Below, piece by piece: positions 1 to 6,882 of a DNA stretch of 6,882 nt. The translations under genes were made by a program, and so were the position numbers. Within the stretch, counting starts at the first letter, position 1, and each line of letters begins with the position of its first letter. A model generated the notes under the pieces. That model ran no database searches, had not been told where the DNA came from, and saw only the letters and a program-made list of their open reading frames with translations. The DNA lies in assembly GCA_021731215.1 (NCBI GenBank), contig JAKFXU010000215.1, forward strand, positions 1-6,882, written 5' to 3'. Origin of the DNA: Rhodoferax sp. Lineage in GTDB: Bacteria; Pseudomonadota; Gammaproteobacteria; Burkholderiales; Burkholderiaceae_C.

Positions 1-132
1 TGGGTACAGAAGTGAGTGTTCATGCGGCCTTGCAAGCGGAAATGAGCGGTCAACTGCGGTTTCTAGGTTCAATCGCGTTGTTCGAGGATCATCGGTTAAC
101 GGGCGCGCGTCATCTCGCCACGACAACTTTCA

Positions 133-618
133 TCAGTCACGGAAATTGTCGAAACTCAAGGGCATGTCGGTCATTTCTTTCTTGATCAAGGCCATCGCCG
201 CTTGCAGGTCATCGCGCTTGGCGCCGGTGACCCGCAGTTTGCTTTCCTGAATGGCAGCTTGAACTTTCAGCTTGCTGTCTTTGAGCAGGCGCTGGATCTT
301 CTTGGACACTTCGGTCTCGATGCCGCTGCGCACCTTGATGACGCGCTTGACCTTGTCGCCGCCCATTTTCTGCACGTCGCCCAGGTCAAGAAAGCGCACA
401 TCGACAGCGCGCTTGGTGAGCTTGTTGCGCAGAATGTCTTCGATCTGGGTCAGTTGAAAATCAGCGTCGCCAATCAGGGTGATTTCCTTGTCCTTGAGTT
501 CAATCGAGGCGGGCGTGCCTTTGAAATCAAAACGCGTGGTGATTTCCTTGGTGGTGTTTTCCACCGCGTGTTTTACATCGACCATATTGGCGTCGCAAAC
601 GGTATCAAAAGAGGGCAT
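133..618 (-). CDS. yajQ: YajQ family nucleotide / cyclic di-GMP-binding protein
   Basis: Small cytosolic protein of the YajQ (UPF0234) family. Family members bind nucleotides, and the Xanthomonas and Pseudomonas homologues bind cyclic di-GMP and act with transcription factors; the target here is unknown. The product is 161 residues, against 163 in E. coli. It opens with MPSFDTV, the usual family N-terminus, has [13 protein letters not shown] near residues 29-41, the conserved [10 protein letters not shown] and [15 protein letters not shown] blocks around 115-143, and ends in FDNFRD like the E. coli protein. The reading frame stays open upstream to 996, but that part is antisense to murB and unlike the family, so the ATG at 618 is chosen. 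No Shine-Dalgarno sequence is seen. It is divergent from murB across 124 bases. No clear terminator follows the stop. Family assignment is secure; physiological role is inferred. Confidence 0.96.
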   Translation of the reverse strand: MPSFDTVCDANMVDVKHAVENTTKEITTRFDFKGTPASIELKDKEITLIGDADFQLTQIEDILRNKLTKRAVDVRFLDLGDVQKMGGDKVKRVIKVRSGIETEVSKKIQRLLKDSKLKVQAAIQESKLRVTGAKRDDLQAAMALIKKEMTDMPLSFDNFRD

Positions 619-727
619 TTTAGGGGGCCGCTGAGTTTTGCGCGACCCGTGTCGGTCTTGGGTTGCGCGCGAGTTGATGGATAAGGCCACGACCGACCTG
701 ACCTGCGCGGGGGCCGACAGCCCCCAA

Positions 728-743
728 TGCGACAATCCCGCCA
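728..743 (+). promoter_or_regulatory. Extended -10 promoter element giving a possibly leaderless murB transcript
   Basis: The sequence TGCGACAAT at 728-736 reads as a TGn extension followed by a -10-like hexamer (GACAAT, 4 of 6 to TATAAT). The usual distance from the -10 puts transcription start at 743, the first base of the murB ATG. No -35 resembling TTGACA lies at the right spacing; the region 709-725 is instead a short perfect inverted repeat (GGGGGC, 5-base loop, GCCCCC). No Shine-Dalgarno sequence precedes the ATG, which fits leaderless initiation. This is inferred from spacing alone. Confidence 0.42.
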
Positions 744-1810
744 TGTTAGTCGAGAAAAACGTCCCGCTGCAGGCTTTTAACACCTTCCACATCGTGGCCA
801 AGGCCCATGCCCTGGTGCGCATTGCCAGTGCAGCCGACTTGCACGAGTTGCTGGCCGATCCCGCGTGGAGCGGCACCCCCAAATTCGTGCTGGGCGGTGG
901 CAGCAACATCGTGCTCACGGGCGATGTCAAGGCGCTGGTCCTGAAAGTCGAGCTCATGGGCCGGCGGCTGGTGCAAGAAACCGCCAAAGCCTTCATTGTG
1001 GAGGCCAGTGCCGGCGAAAACTGGCACGAGTTCGTCGCCTGGACGCTGGCACAGGGCTACCCGGGGCTGGAAAACCTGGCGCTGATTCCGGGCACGGTGG
1101 GGGCATCCCCGGTGCAAAACCTGGGCGCCTACGGCGTGGAGTTGCAGGACCGCTTTGACGCGCTGGATGCGGTCGACCTGCACACCGGGCAGCAGTTCAC
1201 GCTGAACGCCGCGCAATGCGGGTTTGGCTACCGCGATTCGGTGTTCAAGCATGGCCGTGCGGCCGATAGCGCCAGTGCCGGCGCCGGCACGCACCAGGGC
1301 GTGGGTCTGCAGCATCGAACGCTGATTTTGCGCGTGCGCTTTGCCCTGCCCAAAGCCTGGAAGCCGGTGCTGGGCTATGCCGACCTGGACAAGAAAATGA
1401 TCGAGCAGCGCTGCACCCGCCCGAGCGCGCAGCAGATTTTTGACTGGGTCTGCGAGATTCGTCGCGCCAAGCTGCCGGACCCTGAACTGATCGGCAATGC
1501 CGGTAGTTTTTTCAAGAATCCGACCGTGAGCCGGGAGCAGTGTGCCGACATCATCGCCCGCGACCCCAAGCTGGTGCATTACCCCCTGCCCGACGGCAGC
1601 GTCAAACTGGCGGCTGGCTGGCTGATCGACGCCTGTGGCTGGCGCGGCAAGTCGGTGGGGCAGGCGGGGGTCTATGAAAAGCAGGCGCTGGTGCTGGTGA
1701 ATCGGGGTGACGCCACCGGCGGCGAGGTAATGACGCTGGCCAAGGCGATTCAAACCAGCGTCTACGAGCGCTTTGGCATCATGCTCGAGCCCGAGCCGGT
1801 GGTCGTGTAA
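743..1810 (+). CDS. murB: UDP-N-acetylmuramate dehydrogenase (UDP-N-acetylenolpyruvoylglucosamine reductase)
   Basis: FAD enzyme of the cytosol that uses NADPH to reduce UDP-GlcNAc-enolpyruvate to UDP-N-acetylmuramate, the second committed step of peptidoglycan precursor synthesis. The product is 355 residues (E. coli 342). Visible motifs are the FAD-binding GGGSN at 51-55, [19 protein letters not shown] at 108-126, [10 protein letters not shown] at 161-170 with the active-site Arg 164, [10 protein letters not shown] at 251-260 with the proton-donating Ser 255, and a C-terminal LEPE whose Glu 349 matches the catalytic Glu of E. coli. This is the type I (E. coli-like) architecture. Residues 171-191 form an Ala/Gly-rich insertion of roughly 15-18 residues compared with E. 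coli. The frame is open upstream, with an alternative ATG at 677 adding 22 residues; 743 is chosen because [17 protein letters not shown] matches where family members begin. It is divergent from yajQ and is followed after 64 bases by the dehydrogenase gene. Confidence 0.97.
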   Translation: MLVEKNVPLQAFNTFHIVAKAHALVRIASAADLHELLADPAWSGTPKFVLGGGSNIVLTGDVKALVLKVELMGRRLVQETAKAFIVEASAGENWHEFVAWTLAQGYPGLENLALIPGTVGASPVQNLGAYGVELQDRFDALDAVDLHTGQQFTLNAAQCGFGYRDSVFKHGRAADSASAGAGTHQGVGLQHRTLILRVRFALPKAWKPVLGYADLDKKMIEQRCTRPSAQQIFDWVCEIRRAKLPDPELIGNAGSFFKNPTVSREQCADIIARDPKLVHYPLPDGSVKLAAGWLIDACGWRGKSVGQAGVYEKQALVLVNRGDATGGEVMTLAKAIQTSVYERFGIMLEPEPVVV

Positions 1811-1840
1811 TTTTTTTGTGGGCTTATTGATCCAACGCGC

Positions 1841-1875
1841 TTGCGGCTTATTGGCAAAGGACTAAATTCGGGGTA
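1841..1875 (+). promoter_or_regulatory. Candidate promoter of the NDUFA9-like dehydrogenase gene
   Basis: A -10-like TAAATT at 1863-1868 (4 of 6 to TATAAT) lies exactly where transcription would begin at the ATG at 1875. A weak -35-like TTGCGG is at 1841-1846 with 16-base spacing. A purine-rich AAAGGA at 1856-1861 resembles a Shine-Dalgarno core but is 13 bases from the ATG, further than usual, so either reading is possible. A nine-base direct repeat, GGCTTATTG, occurs at 1821-1829 and 1845-1853. Evidence is pattern matching only. Confidence 0.3.
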
Positions 1876-2873
1876 TGAAAAAAGTTCTAATTTTGGGTGG
1901 TTCCGGGTTTGTTGGTCTGCATGTCTGCGAGAAATTGGTCGCCCATGAGTGGCACCTGACGGTGTTGACGCGCCGCATGGCCAATGCTCAAAACTTGCTG
2001 ACCTTGCCAAATTTGACCCTGCTGGAGGTCGATGTGCACGATGAGGCTGCCCTGACGCACGCGCTTGCCGGACACGATGCGGTCGTGAACCTGGTGGCCA
2101 TCTTGCAGGGCGATCAAGCGCAATTTGATCGGGTCCATCTTGAATTGCCTAAAAAACTGGCGCGTGCCTGCAAGGCTGCAGGGGTCAGGAAGCTGGTGCA
2201 TCTGAGCGCGCTGGGGGCCAATGCCGACAATCCGCAAGCTGCACCCTCCATGTACCTTCGCAGCAAAGGGGCTGGCGAGGCGGCGTTAATTGAAGCTGCT
2301 GGTGCCGGGCTGAATTCCGCCTTTGAATTGGCCTTGCTTCGGCCCAGCGTGATTTTTGGTGCAGAAGATAAATTCCTCAACGTTTTCGCTGAGTTGCAGC
2401 GTGTGCTTCCCGTCATGCCCTTGGCAGGCGCGCATGCGCGTTTTCAACCAGTCTGGGTTGAGGATGTGGCCGCGGCCGTGGTGAGTTGTCTGGAGCGCGG
2501 CGGCATGGCCCCTGCAGATGCAGCGCCGCGGATTTTAGAACTGTGCGGCCCCGAGGTGTTCGAACTGGAGGATTTGGTGCATTTGGCAGCCCAATTGAGC
2601 GGCATTCGCGGTGGCCTTGGCCGCCCGGTGCTGGAGCTGCCGGAGTGGGCCGGTCGATTGCAGGCGCGGCTGATGGAGTTGGCGCCCGGCACGCCCAAGA
2701 TGAGCCGGGACAATCTCGACTCCATGCGCGTTGACAACGTAGCCTCTGGCAAATTGCCAGGGCTGGAGTCACTGGGGATCACGCCCTCGGCACTGCGCCC
2801 GATCGCGCAGGAATACCTCACGCGAAACCAGTCCGATCACGGCGTGCTGGGCATACGCCAGCGCGCCCACTGA
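1875..2873 (+). CDS. Complex I NDUFA9 subunit family protein (atypical short-chain dehydrogenase, NAD(P)-binding)
   Basis: Rossmann-fold protein of 332 residues in the atypical/extended SDR group that includes the mitochondrial complex I accessory subunit NDUFA9 and related quinone-associated proteins. The N-terminus has a beta-strand and the dinucleotide-binding GGSGFVG at 8-14, followed by a basic TRR at 32-34 at the end of the second strand, which may favour NADP. DVHD at 53-56, NLVAIL at 72-77 and LVHLSALGAN at 107-116 are typical of the group. A YxxxK pair is present (Tyr 127, Lys 131), then LLRPSVIFG at 154-162 and QPVWVEDVA at 191-199. The C-terminal third is the variable substrate domain. 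There is no signal peptide and no clear membrane segment. The bacterial substrate is not established; a role linked to quinone or respiratory-chain function is inferred from homology. It follows murB by 64 bases and converges with argG, with 6 bases between the stop codons. Confidence 0.88.
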   Translation: MKKVLILGGSGFVGLHVCEKLVAHEWHLTVLTRRMANAQNLLTLPNLTLLEVDVHDEAALTHALAGHDAVVNLVAILQGDQAQFDRVHLELPKKLARACKAAGVRKLVHLSALGANADNPQAAPSMYLRSKGAGEAALIEAAGAGLNSAFELALLRPSVIFGAEDKFLNVFAELQRVLPVMPLAGAHARFQPVWVEDVAAAVVSCLERGGMAPADAAPRILELCGPEVFELEDLVHLAAQLSGIRGGLGRPVLELPEWAGRLQARLMELAPGTPKMSRDNLDSMRVDNVASGKLPGLESLGITPSALRPIAQEYLTRNQSDHGVLGIRQRAH

Positions 2874-2879
2874 ACCGGA

Positions 2880-4251
<1,372 letters not shown>

Positions 4252-4266
<15 letters not shown>

Positions 4267-4299
4267 GCTAGGGGCTGCAACGACGCATCACGACTCCGC
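4252..4299. repeat. Inverted repeat between ppnP and argG (possible terminator or operator)
   Basis: GGAGTCGT at 4256-4263 is exactly complementary to ACGACTCC at 4290-4297, giving an 8-base-pair stem with a 26-base loop. Adding the outer GCG/CGC with a two-base bulge extends it to 4252-4299. A second, competing pairing is possible (GTCGT 4259-4263 with ACGAC 4280-4284). Read on the minus strand, the stem is followed about ten bases later by a run of six T (complement of 4241-4246). That is too far from the stem for a textbook intrinsic terminator, but it could weakly terminate ppnP or form a switchable structure. Confidence 0.4.
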
Positions 4300-4310
4300 A
4301 GTAGCTTTAA

Positions 4311-4628
4311 TCAGCCGAAATGACAGATGTAGTGGTAGGCCTCGGTCACGCGGATATCGAACTTGGCGTTGCCGGGCACGCTGAACTGCTCTCCGGCCGA
4401 CGATTTGAGCCAGGTGTCGGTGCCGGCCAGCCTGTATTCGCAGTTGCCGGCCACGCATTCCATGATTTCCGGCGCGCCGGTGCTGAAGCTCAGCGTGGCG
4501 GGCAGGATCACGCCCACCGATTTTTTCGTGCCATCGGCCAGCGTAATGCCGTGGCTGATGCACTTGCCGTCGAAATAGACGCTGGCCTGGGTGTTGACGG
4601 AAACGCCGTCGATCTGGGTGGTGCTCAT
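4311..4628 (-). CDS. ppnP: Pyrimidine/purine nucleoside phosphorylase (PpnP/YaiE, DUF1255 family)
   Basis: Small cupin-fold enzyme. The E. coli homologue PpnP (YaiE) phosphorolyses a broad range of purine and pyrimidine nucleosides to base plus ribose-1-phosphate, so a salvage role in the cytosol is expected. The product is 105 residues against 94 in E. coli; the extra length is an N-terminal extension (MSTTQIDGVSVN) before the conserved core. The core shows ASVYFDGKCISHG near 15-27, SVGVILPATLSFSTGAPE near 37-54, GEQFSVPGNAKFDI near 79-92 and a C-terminal AYHYICHF, corresponding to YFSGKVKS, ASVGVM, TFSTAEPE, NVPGHSEF and SYLCRYL in E. coli. The ATG at 4628 gives the full ORF; a later start cannot be excluded because the extension is not conserved with E. 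coli. No Shine-Dalgarno sequence is present. It is divergent from folC (127 bases) and upstream of argG. Confidence 0.93.
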   Translation of the reverse strand: MSTTQIDGVSVNTQASVYFDGKCISHGITLADGTKKSVGVILPATLSFSTGAPEIMECVAGNCEYRLAGTDTWLKSSAGEQFSVPGNAKFDIRVTEAYHYICHFG

Positions 4629-4737
4629 GGTGTGCGGGAGGAAGTACAGGTTAAATAAGGCGCCAAAGCGGACGGGACGTGGTTAAACCGACGTAAGCTA
4701 GTGATTTTAGGTCAGGTGGGCTCGCCAGCCGCGCTCG

Positions 4738-4755
4738 GCGACAATCTGCATCCGT
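4738..4755 (+). promoter_or_regulatory. Candidate -10 element upstream of folC
   Basis: GACAAT at 4740-4745 would place transcription start near 4752, only about four bases before the folC ATG at 4756. The nine bases GCGACAATC (4738-4746) are identical to those in front of murB (729-737). No convincing -35 is seen, and there is no Shine-Dalgarno sequence between it and the ATG. The shared motif supports a promoter role, but only by pattern. Confidence 0.3.
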
Positions 4756-6072
4756 ATGAAAACCCCTATCCACACCCTGCCCGACTGGCTCGCCCATTGC
4801 GAGCAATTGCACCCCAAAAGCATCGACCTGGGCCTGGAACGCGTGCGCGCTGTGGCCCAGCGCATGCAAATCCGCTTTGACTGCCCGGTCATCACCGTGG
4901 CCGGCACCAACGGCAAGGGCTCGACCTGCGCCATGCTGGAATCGATCCTGTTGCAAGCTGGCTACCGCACCGGGGTCTACACCTCGCCCCATCTGGTGCA
5001 CTTTGAAGAGCGCCTGCGCCTCAATGGCGAGCCGGTCGATGCCGCGCAATTGATAGCTTCTTTCGAAGCGGTGGAAAGCGCCCGCTGCCAGCATGAAACT
5101 GAAGTATCGCTAACCTATTTCGAGTTTTCCACGCTGGCGATTCTGGACGTGATGGCGCGCTCCAAGTTGGATGTGGCGATTCTGGAGGTCGGCCTGGGCG
5201 GGCGGCTTGATGCCGTCAACATCATTGATGCCGATTGCGCCGTGATCACCAGCATTGATCTGGATCACATGGCCTTGCTGGGGCCGGACCGCGAGTCCAT
5301 TGGCCGCGAGAAGGCGGGCATCATGCGCACCGGGCGCCCGGTGGTGCTGAGTGACCCGATGCCACCGCAAAGCGTGCTCGACCACGCCACCGAGATTGAT
5401 GCCGATCTGTGGCGTTTTGGCGTGGACTTCAATGTCTCGGGCGACCAGCAGCAGTGGGGCTGGAGCGGGCGCGGCCGGCGTTACAGCGGTCTGGCCTACC
5501 CGGCCTTGCGCGGTGCCAACCAGTTGCTCAATGCCGCCGGCGTGCTGGCCGCCTTGACCGCCTTGCGCGAGCGTCTGCCGGTGACGGCGCAGGCGGTGCG
5601 CAATGGTTTTGCCTTGGTGGCGCTGCCCGGGCGGTTTCAAATCATTCCGGGCCAGCCGATGCTGGTGCTGGATGTGGCGCACAACCCGCATGCAGTGGCG
5701 GCGCTGGCGGCCAATCTGGACGCGATGGGCTATTTCCCGACCACGCACGCGGTGTTTGGCGCCATGGCCGACAAAGATCTGGCGCCCATGTTCGGCAACA
5801 TCAATCCCTTGATTGACAAGTGGTATTTCACGGATTTGCCGACGCCCCGGGCACAGTCGGGCGCTGGGCTGCTGGAAAAGTGGGAGGCGCAAAACAGCCG
5901 AAAAGACGTCACGACGTCGGCCTACCCTGACCCTCAGCAGGCCTTGCAGGCGGCCATCGACGCGGCCGACCCCGCTGATAGAATCGTAGTCTTTGGGTCG
6001 TTCTACACGGTGGGCGGTATCTTGAAGGACGGCGTGCCCCACCTTCACGCCCAGCACCTGCCAAACATTTGA
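4756..6072 (+). CDS. folC: Bifunctional dihydrofolate synthase / folylpolyglutamate synthase
   Basis: Cytosolic Mur-ligase-family enzyme that adds glutamate to dihydropteroate, forming dihydrofolate, and then extends folate polyglutamate tails using ATP. The product is 438 residues, within the bacterial FolC range. IDLGLERVR at 23-31 lies in the region that binds the pterin in E. coli FolC. The P-loop GTNGKGST is at 50-57, TSPHLVHFEERLR at 76-88, and LEVGLGGRLDAVN at 143-155 with the Mg-binding Glu 144. DLDHMALLG at 168-176 carries His 171, and IGREKAGI at 182-189 carries the lysine that is carbamylated in E. coli. The C-terminal ligase domain has PGRFQ at 291-295, LDVAHNPHA at 305-313, FGAMADKD at 334-341 and VFGSFYTVGG at 412-421. 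All expected motifs are intact. It is the first gene of the plus-strand folC-SPOR-cvpA cluster; accD, which often precedes folC in betaproteobacteria, is not visible upstream. Confidence 0.97.
   Translation: MKTPIHTLPDWLAHCEQLHPKSIDLGLERVRAVAQRMQIRFDCPVITVAGTNGKGSTCAMLESILLQAGYRTGVYTSPHLVHFEERLRLNGEPVDAAQLIASFEAVESARCQHETEVSLTYFEFSTLAILDVMARSKLDVAILEVGLGGRLDAVNIIDADCAVITSIDLDHMALLGPDRESIGREKAGIMRTGRPVVLSDPMPPQSVLDHATEIDADLWRFGVDFNVSGDQQQWGWSGRGRRYSGLAYPALRGANQLLNAAGVLAALTALRERLPVTAQAVRNGFALVALPGRFQIIPGQPMLVLDVAHNPHAVAALAANLDAMGYFPTTHAVFGAMADKDLAPMFGNINPLIDKWYFTDLPTPRAQSGAGLLEKWEAQNSRKDVTTSAYPDPQQALQAAIDAADPADRIVVFGSFYTVGGILKDGVPHLHAQHLPNI
5976..5991 (+). promoter_or_regulatory. Candidate internal promoter in the 3' end of folC
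   Basis: TGATAGAAT at 5976-5984 is an extended -10 (TGn plus TAGAAT, 5 of 6 to TATAAT). It predicts a transcript starting near 5991, about 100 bases before the SPOR gene. It lies in coding sequence, where it imposes an AGA arginine codon and a GTA valine codon in a gene that otherwise uses GC-rich codons. No good -35 is present, as is common for extended -10 promoters. It could supply extra transcription for the SPOR gene, cvpA and what follows. Confidence 0.42.
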
Positions 6073-6091
6073 CCTCCTGAGCCTCCACACC

Positions 6092-6778
6092 ATGGCCTTT
6101 TTCAAGTTTCGAAAGCGCGGCGACGAGCAGTCGGCAACGTCGGCCCAACCCGAAAGTGTCGTGGTGATGCGCCGGCGCGCCAAACATCGCCTGATCGGTG
6201 CCGCTGTGCTGGTGCTGCTAGGGGTGATTGGGTTTCCGCTGCTGTTTGACAAGCAGCCGCGCCCGATTGCGGTCGATACGCCGATCGAGATTCCCGACAA
6301 AAACAAGGTCAAGCCGCTGAATATTCCGGCACCGGCCGCGCTGCAAGCACTCAAGCCGGAGACGGCGGTAGCGCTTGCGCCCGCCCCTGCCGCGTCAAAG
6401 GCCCCTGAAGTAATAGCCATACCGGAACCCAAACCGGCGCCGGCGCCGGCCGAGCCGGCGGTGAAGACCGCGGTCACGGCAGATCAAGGCGCCAAGGTCA
6501 AGGCGCTGCTGGAAGACCGTGACCCGGACAACAAGGCGCAAGCCAGCGACGGTCGTTATGTGGTGCAGGTTGGTGCGTTTGCCGACCTCAGCCGGGCGCG
6601 CGAAGTGCGTTTGAAGGTAGAGCGCGCTGGCCTGAAAACCTACACCCAGGTGGCAGAAACCAAGGACGGCAGCAGGATTCGCGTGCGGGTCGGGCCCTTT
6701 ACCAGCAAGGCGGAGGCGGACAAGGCGGCTGAAAAAATCAAACGGCTCGATTTACCAGCCGCTGTTCTGACTTTGTAA
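6092..6778 (+). CDS. dedD: SPOR-domain cell-division protein, DedD-like
   Basis: Single-pass inner-membrane protein of 228 residues (E. coli DedD 220). SPOR domains bind peptidoglycan stripped of stem peptides and so gather at the division septum. In order: a basic cytoplasmic N-terminus of about 33 residues (MRRRAKHR at 26-33), one membrane helix at about 34-53 (RLIGAAVLVLLGVIGFPLLF), whose pattern closely follows the E. coli DedD helix, a long Pro/Ala/Lys-rich periplasmic linker at about 54-150, and a C-terminal SPOR domain from about 153 to 228 with YVVQVGAFADLSRA, the central GLKTY and RVRVGPFTSKAEADKA. It starts 19 bases after the folC stop. No Shine-Dalgarno sequence precedes the ATG at 6092, which is chosen because it gives the whole N-terminal arm before the helix. 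Co-transcription with folC and cvpA is likely. The DedD assignment rests on architecture, the helix and gene order. Confidence 0.9.
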   Translation: MAFFKFRKRGDEQSATSAQPESVVVMRRRAKHRLIGAAVLVLLGVIGFPLLFDKQPRPIAVDTPIEIPDKNKVKPLNIPAPAALQALKPETAVALAPAPAASKAPEVIAIPEPKPAPAPAEPAVKTAVTADQGAKVKALLEDRDPDNKAQASDGRYVVQVGAFADLSRAREVRLKVERAGLKTYTQVAETKDGSRIRVRVGPFTSKAEADKAAEKIKRLDLPAAVLTL

Positions 6779-6799
6779 GCGCAGCTTGCGCCTGGACCG

Positions 6800-6882
6800 A
6801 TGCCGATAGCCGCGCTGGACTGGATTTTTGCCGTGGTGCTGCTCGCCTCGTTGCTTCTGGGCGCCTGGCGCGGACTAGTCTA
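6800..6882 (+). CDS. cvpA: CvpA family membrane protein, 5' part only
   Basis: Only the first 27 codons are present before the window ends. The translation begins MPIAALDWIFAVVLLASLLL and continues with GAWRGLV. This matches the CvpA N-terminus: a short start, a conserved LDW, a first membrane helix rich in Val and Leu, and the G-x-x-R-G turn that follows it. CvpA is a multi-pass inner-membrane protein needed for colicin V production in E. coli, with a still uncertain envelope-related role. It starts 21 bases after the SPOR gene stop, and the order folC, dedD-like, cvpA (normally then purF) is the same as in E. coli and many proteobacteria, which supports the call strongly despite the short sequence. 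The only Shine-Dalgarno-like bases, GGA at 6794-6796, are too close to the ATG to be typical. Confidence 0.88.
   Translation, partial: MPIAALDWIFAVVLLASLLLGAWRGLV

Noticed and set aside
202..684. Open frame of 160 codons on the plus strand antisense to yajQ
   Set aside because: It mirrors the codons of yajQ and matches no family. yajQ is clearly the coding strand.
619..996. N-terminal extension of YajQ to an upstream ATG at 996
   Set aside because: The extra 126 residues overlap murB in antisense and are absent from the family, which starts at MPSFD.
746..1753. Open frame of 335 codons on the minus strand over murB
   Set aside because: It is fully antisense to a well-conserved gene and rich in His, Gln, Arg and Ala, as expected for a GC-rich shadow frame, with no recognisable domain.
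1783..1817. Intrinsic terminator after murB (GCTCG/CGAGC stem 1783-1796, then seven T at 1811-1817)
   Set aside because: The stem is only five base pairs, lies inside the coding end, and is separated from the T-run by 14 bases, so it does not fit an intrinsic terminator.
6434..6449. Perfect 16-base palindrome (CCGGCGCC repeated pattern)
   Set aside because: It arises from alternating CCG and GCG codons for a Pro-Ala run in the periplasmic linker of the SPOR protein, so codon composition is a sufficient explanation.
5110..6477. Open frame of 455 codons on the minus strand spanning folC and the SPOR gene
   Set aside because: It is antisense to two real genes, has a low-complexity Ala/Gly/Ser start and a His/Arg/Gln-rich remainder, and shows no family motif.

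Overview
This is ordinary core chromosome from a GC-rich Gram-negative bacterium. The protein sequences and the folC / SPOR-protein / cvpA order point to a betaproteobacterium of the Burkholderiales, most likely Comamonadaceae (Rhodoferax- or Polaromonas-like). That placement comes from family resemblance, not a database search. Genes are tightly packed. I see no rRNA, tRNA, CRISPR array, complete insertion sequence or prophage gene, and no stretch over 300 bases lacks a gene.

Layout, left to right. Positions 1-132 hold no convincing gene and may contain the edge of a repeat or insertion sequence. yajQ (minus strand) and murB (plus strand) are divergent across a 124-base gap. murB is followed after 64 bases by a plus-strand gene for an atypical short-chain dehydrogenase of the NDUFA9-like family. 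That gene converges with argG (minus strand); the two stop codons are 6 bases apart. ppnP lies 90 bases upstream of argG on the same strand, and the gap holds an inverted repeat. A 127-base divergent gap then separates ppnP from a plus-strand cluster of folC, a DedD-like SPOR-domain gene and the start of cvpA, which is cut by the window edge. In related bacteria purF usually follows cvpA.

The genes cover housekeeping functions: murB makes UDP-MurNAc for peptidoglycan, the SPOR protein binds septal peptidoglycan, argG does the penultimate step of arginine synthesis, ppnP salvages nucleosides, folC makes folate polyglutamates, and yajQ encodes a nucleotide/c-di-GMP-binding protein. No undescribed multi-gene system is visible.

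The points worth a second look are regulatory. None of the eight start codons has a well-placed Shine-Dalgarno sequence. Two genes (murB and the dehydrogenase) have a -10-like hexamer at exactly the distance that would begin the transcript at the ATG. An extended -10 element with unusual codons lies inside the 3' end of folC, about 100 bases before the SPOR gene. A candidate argG promoter overlaps an inverted repeat.
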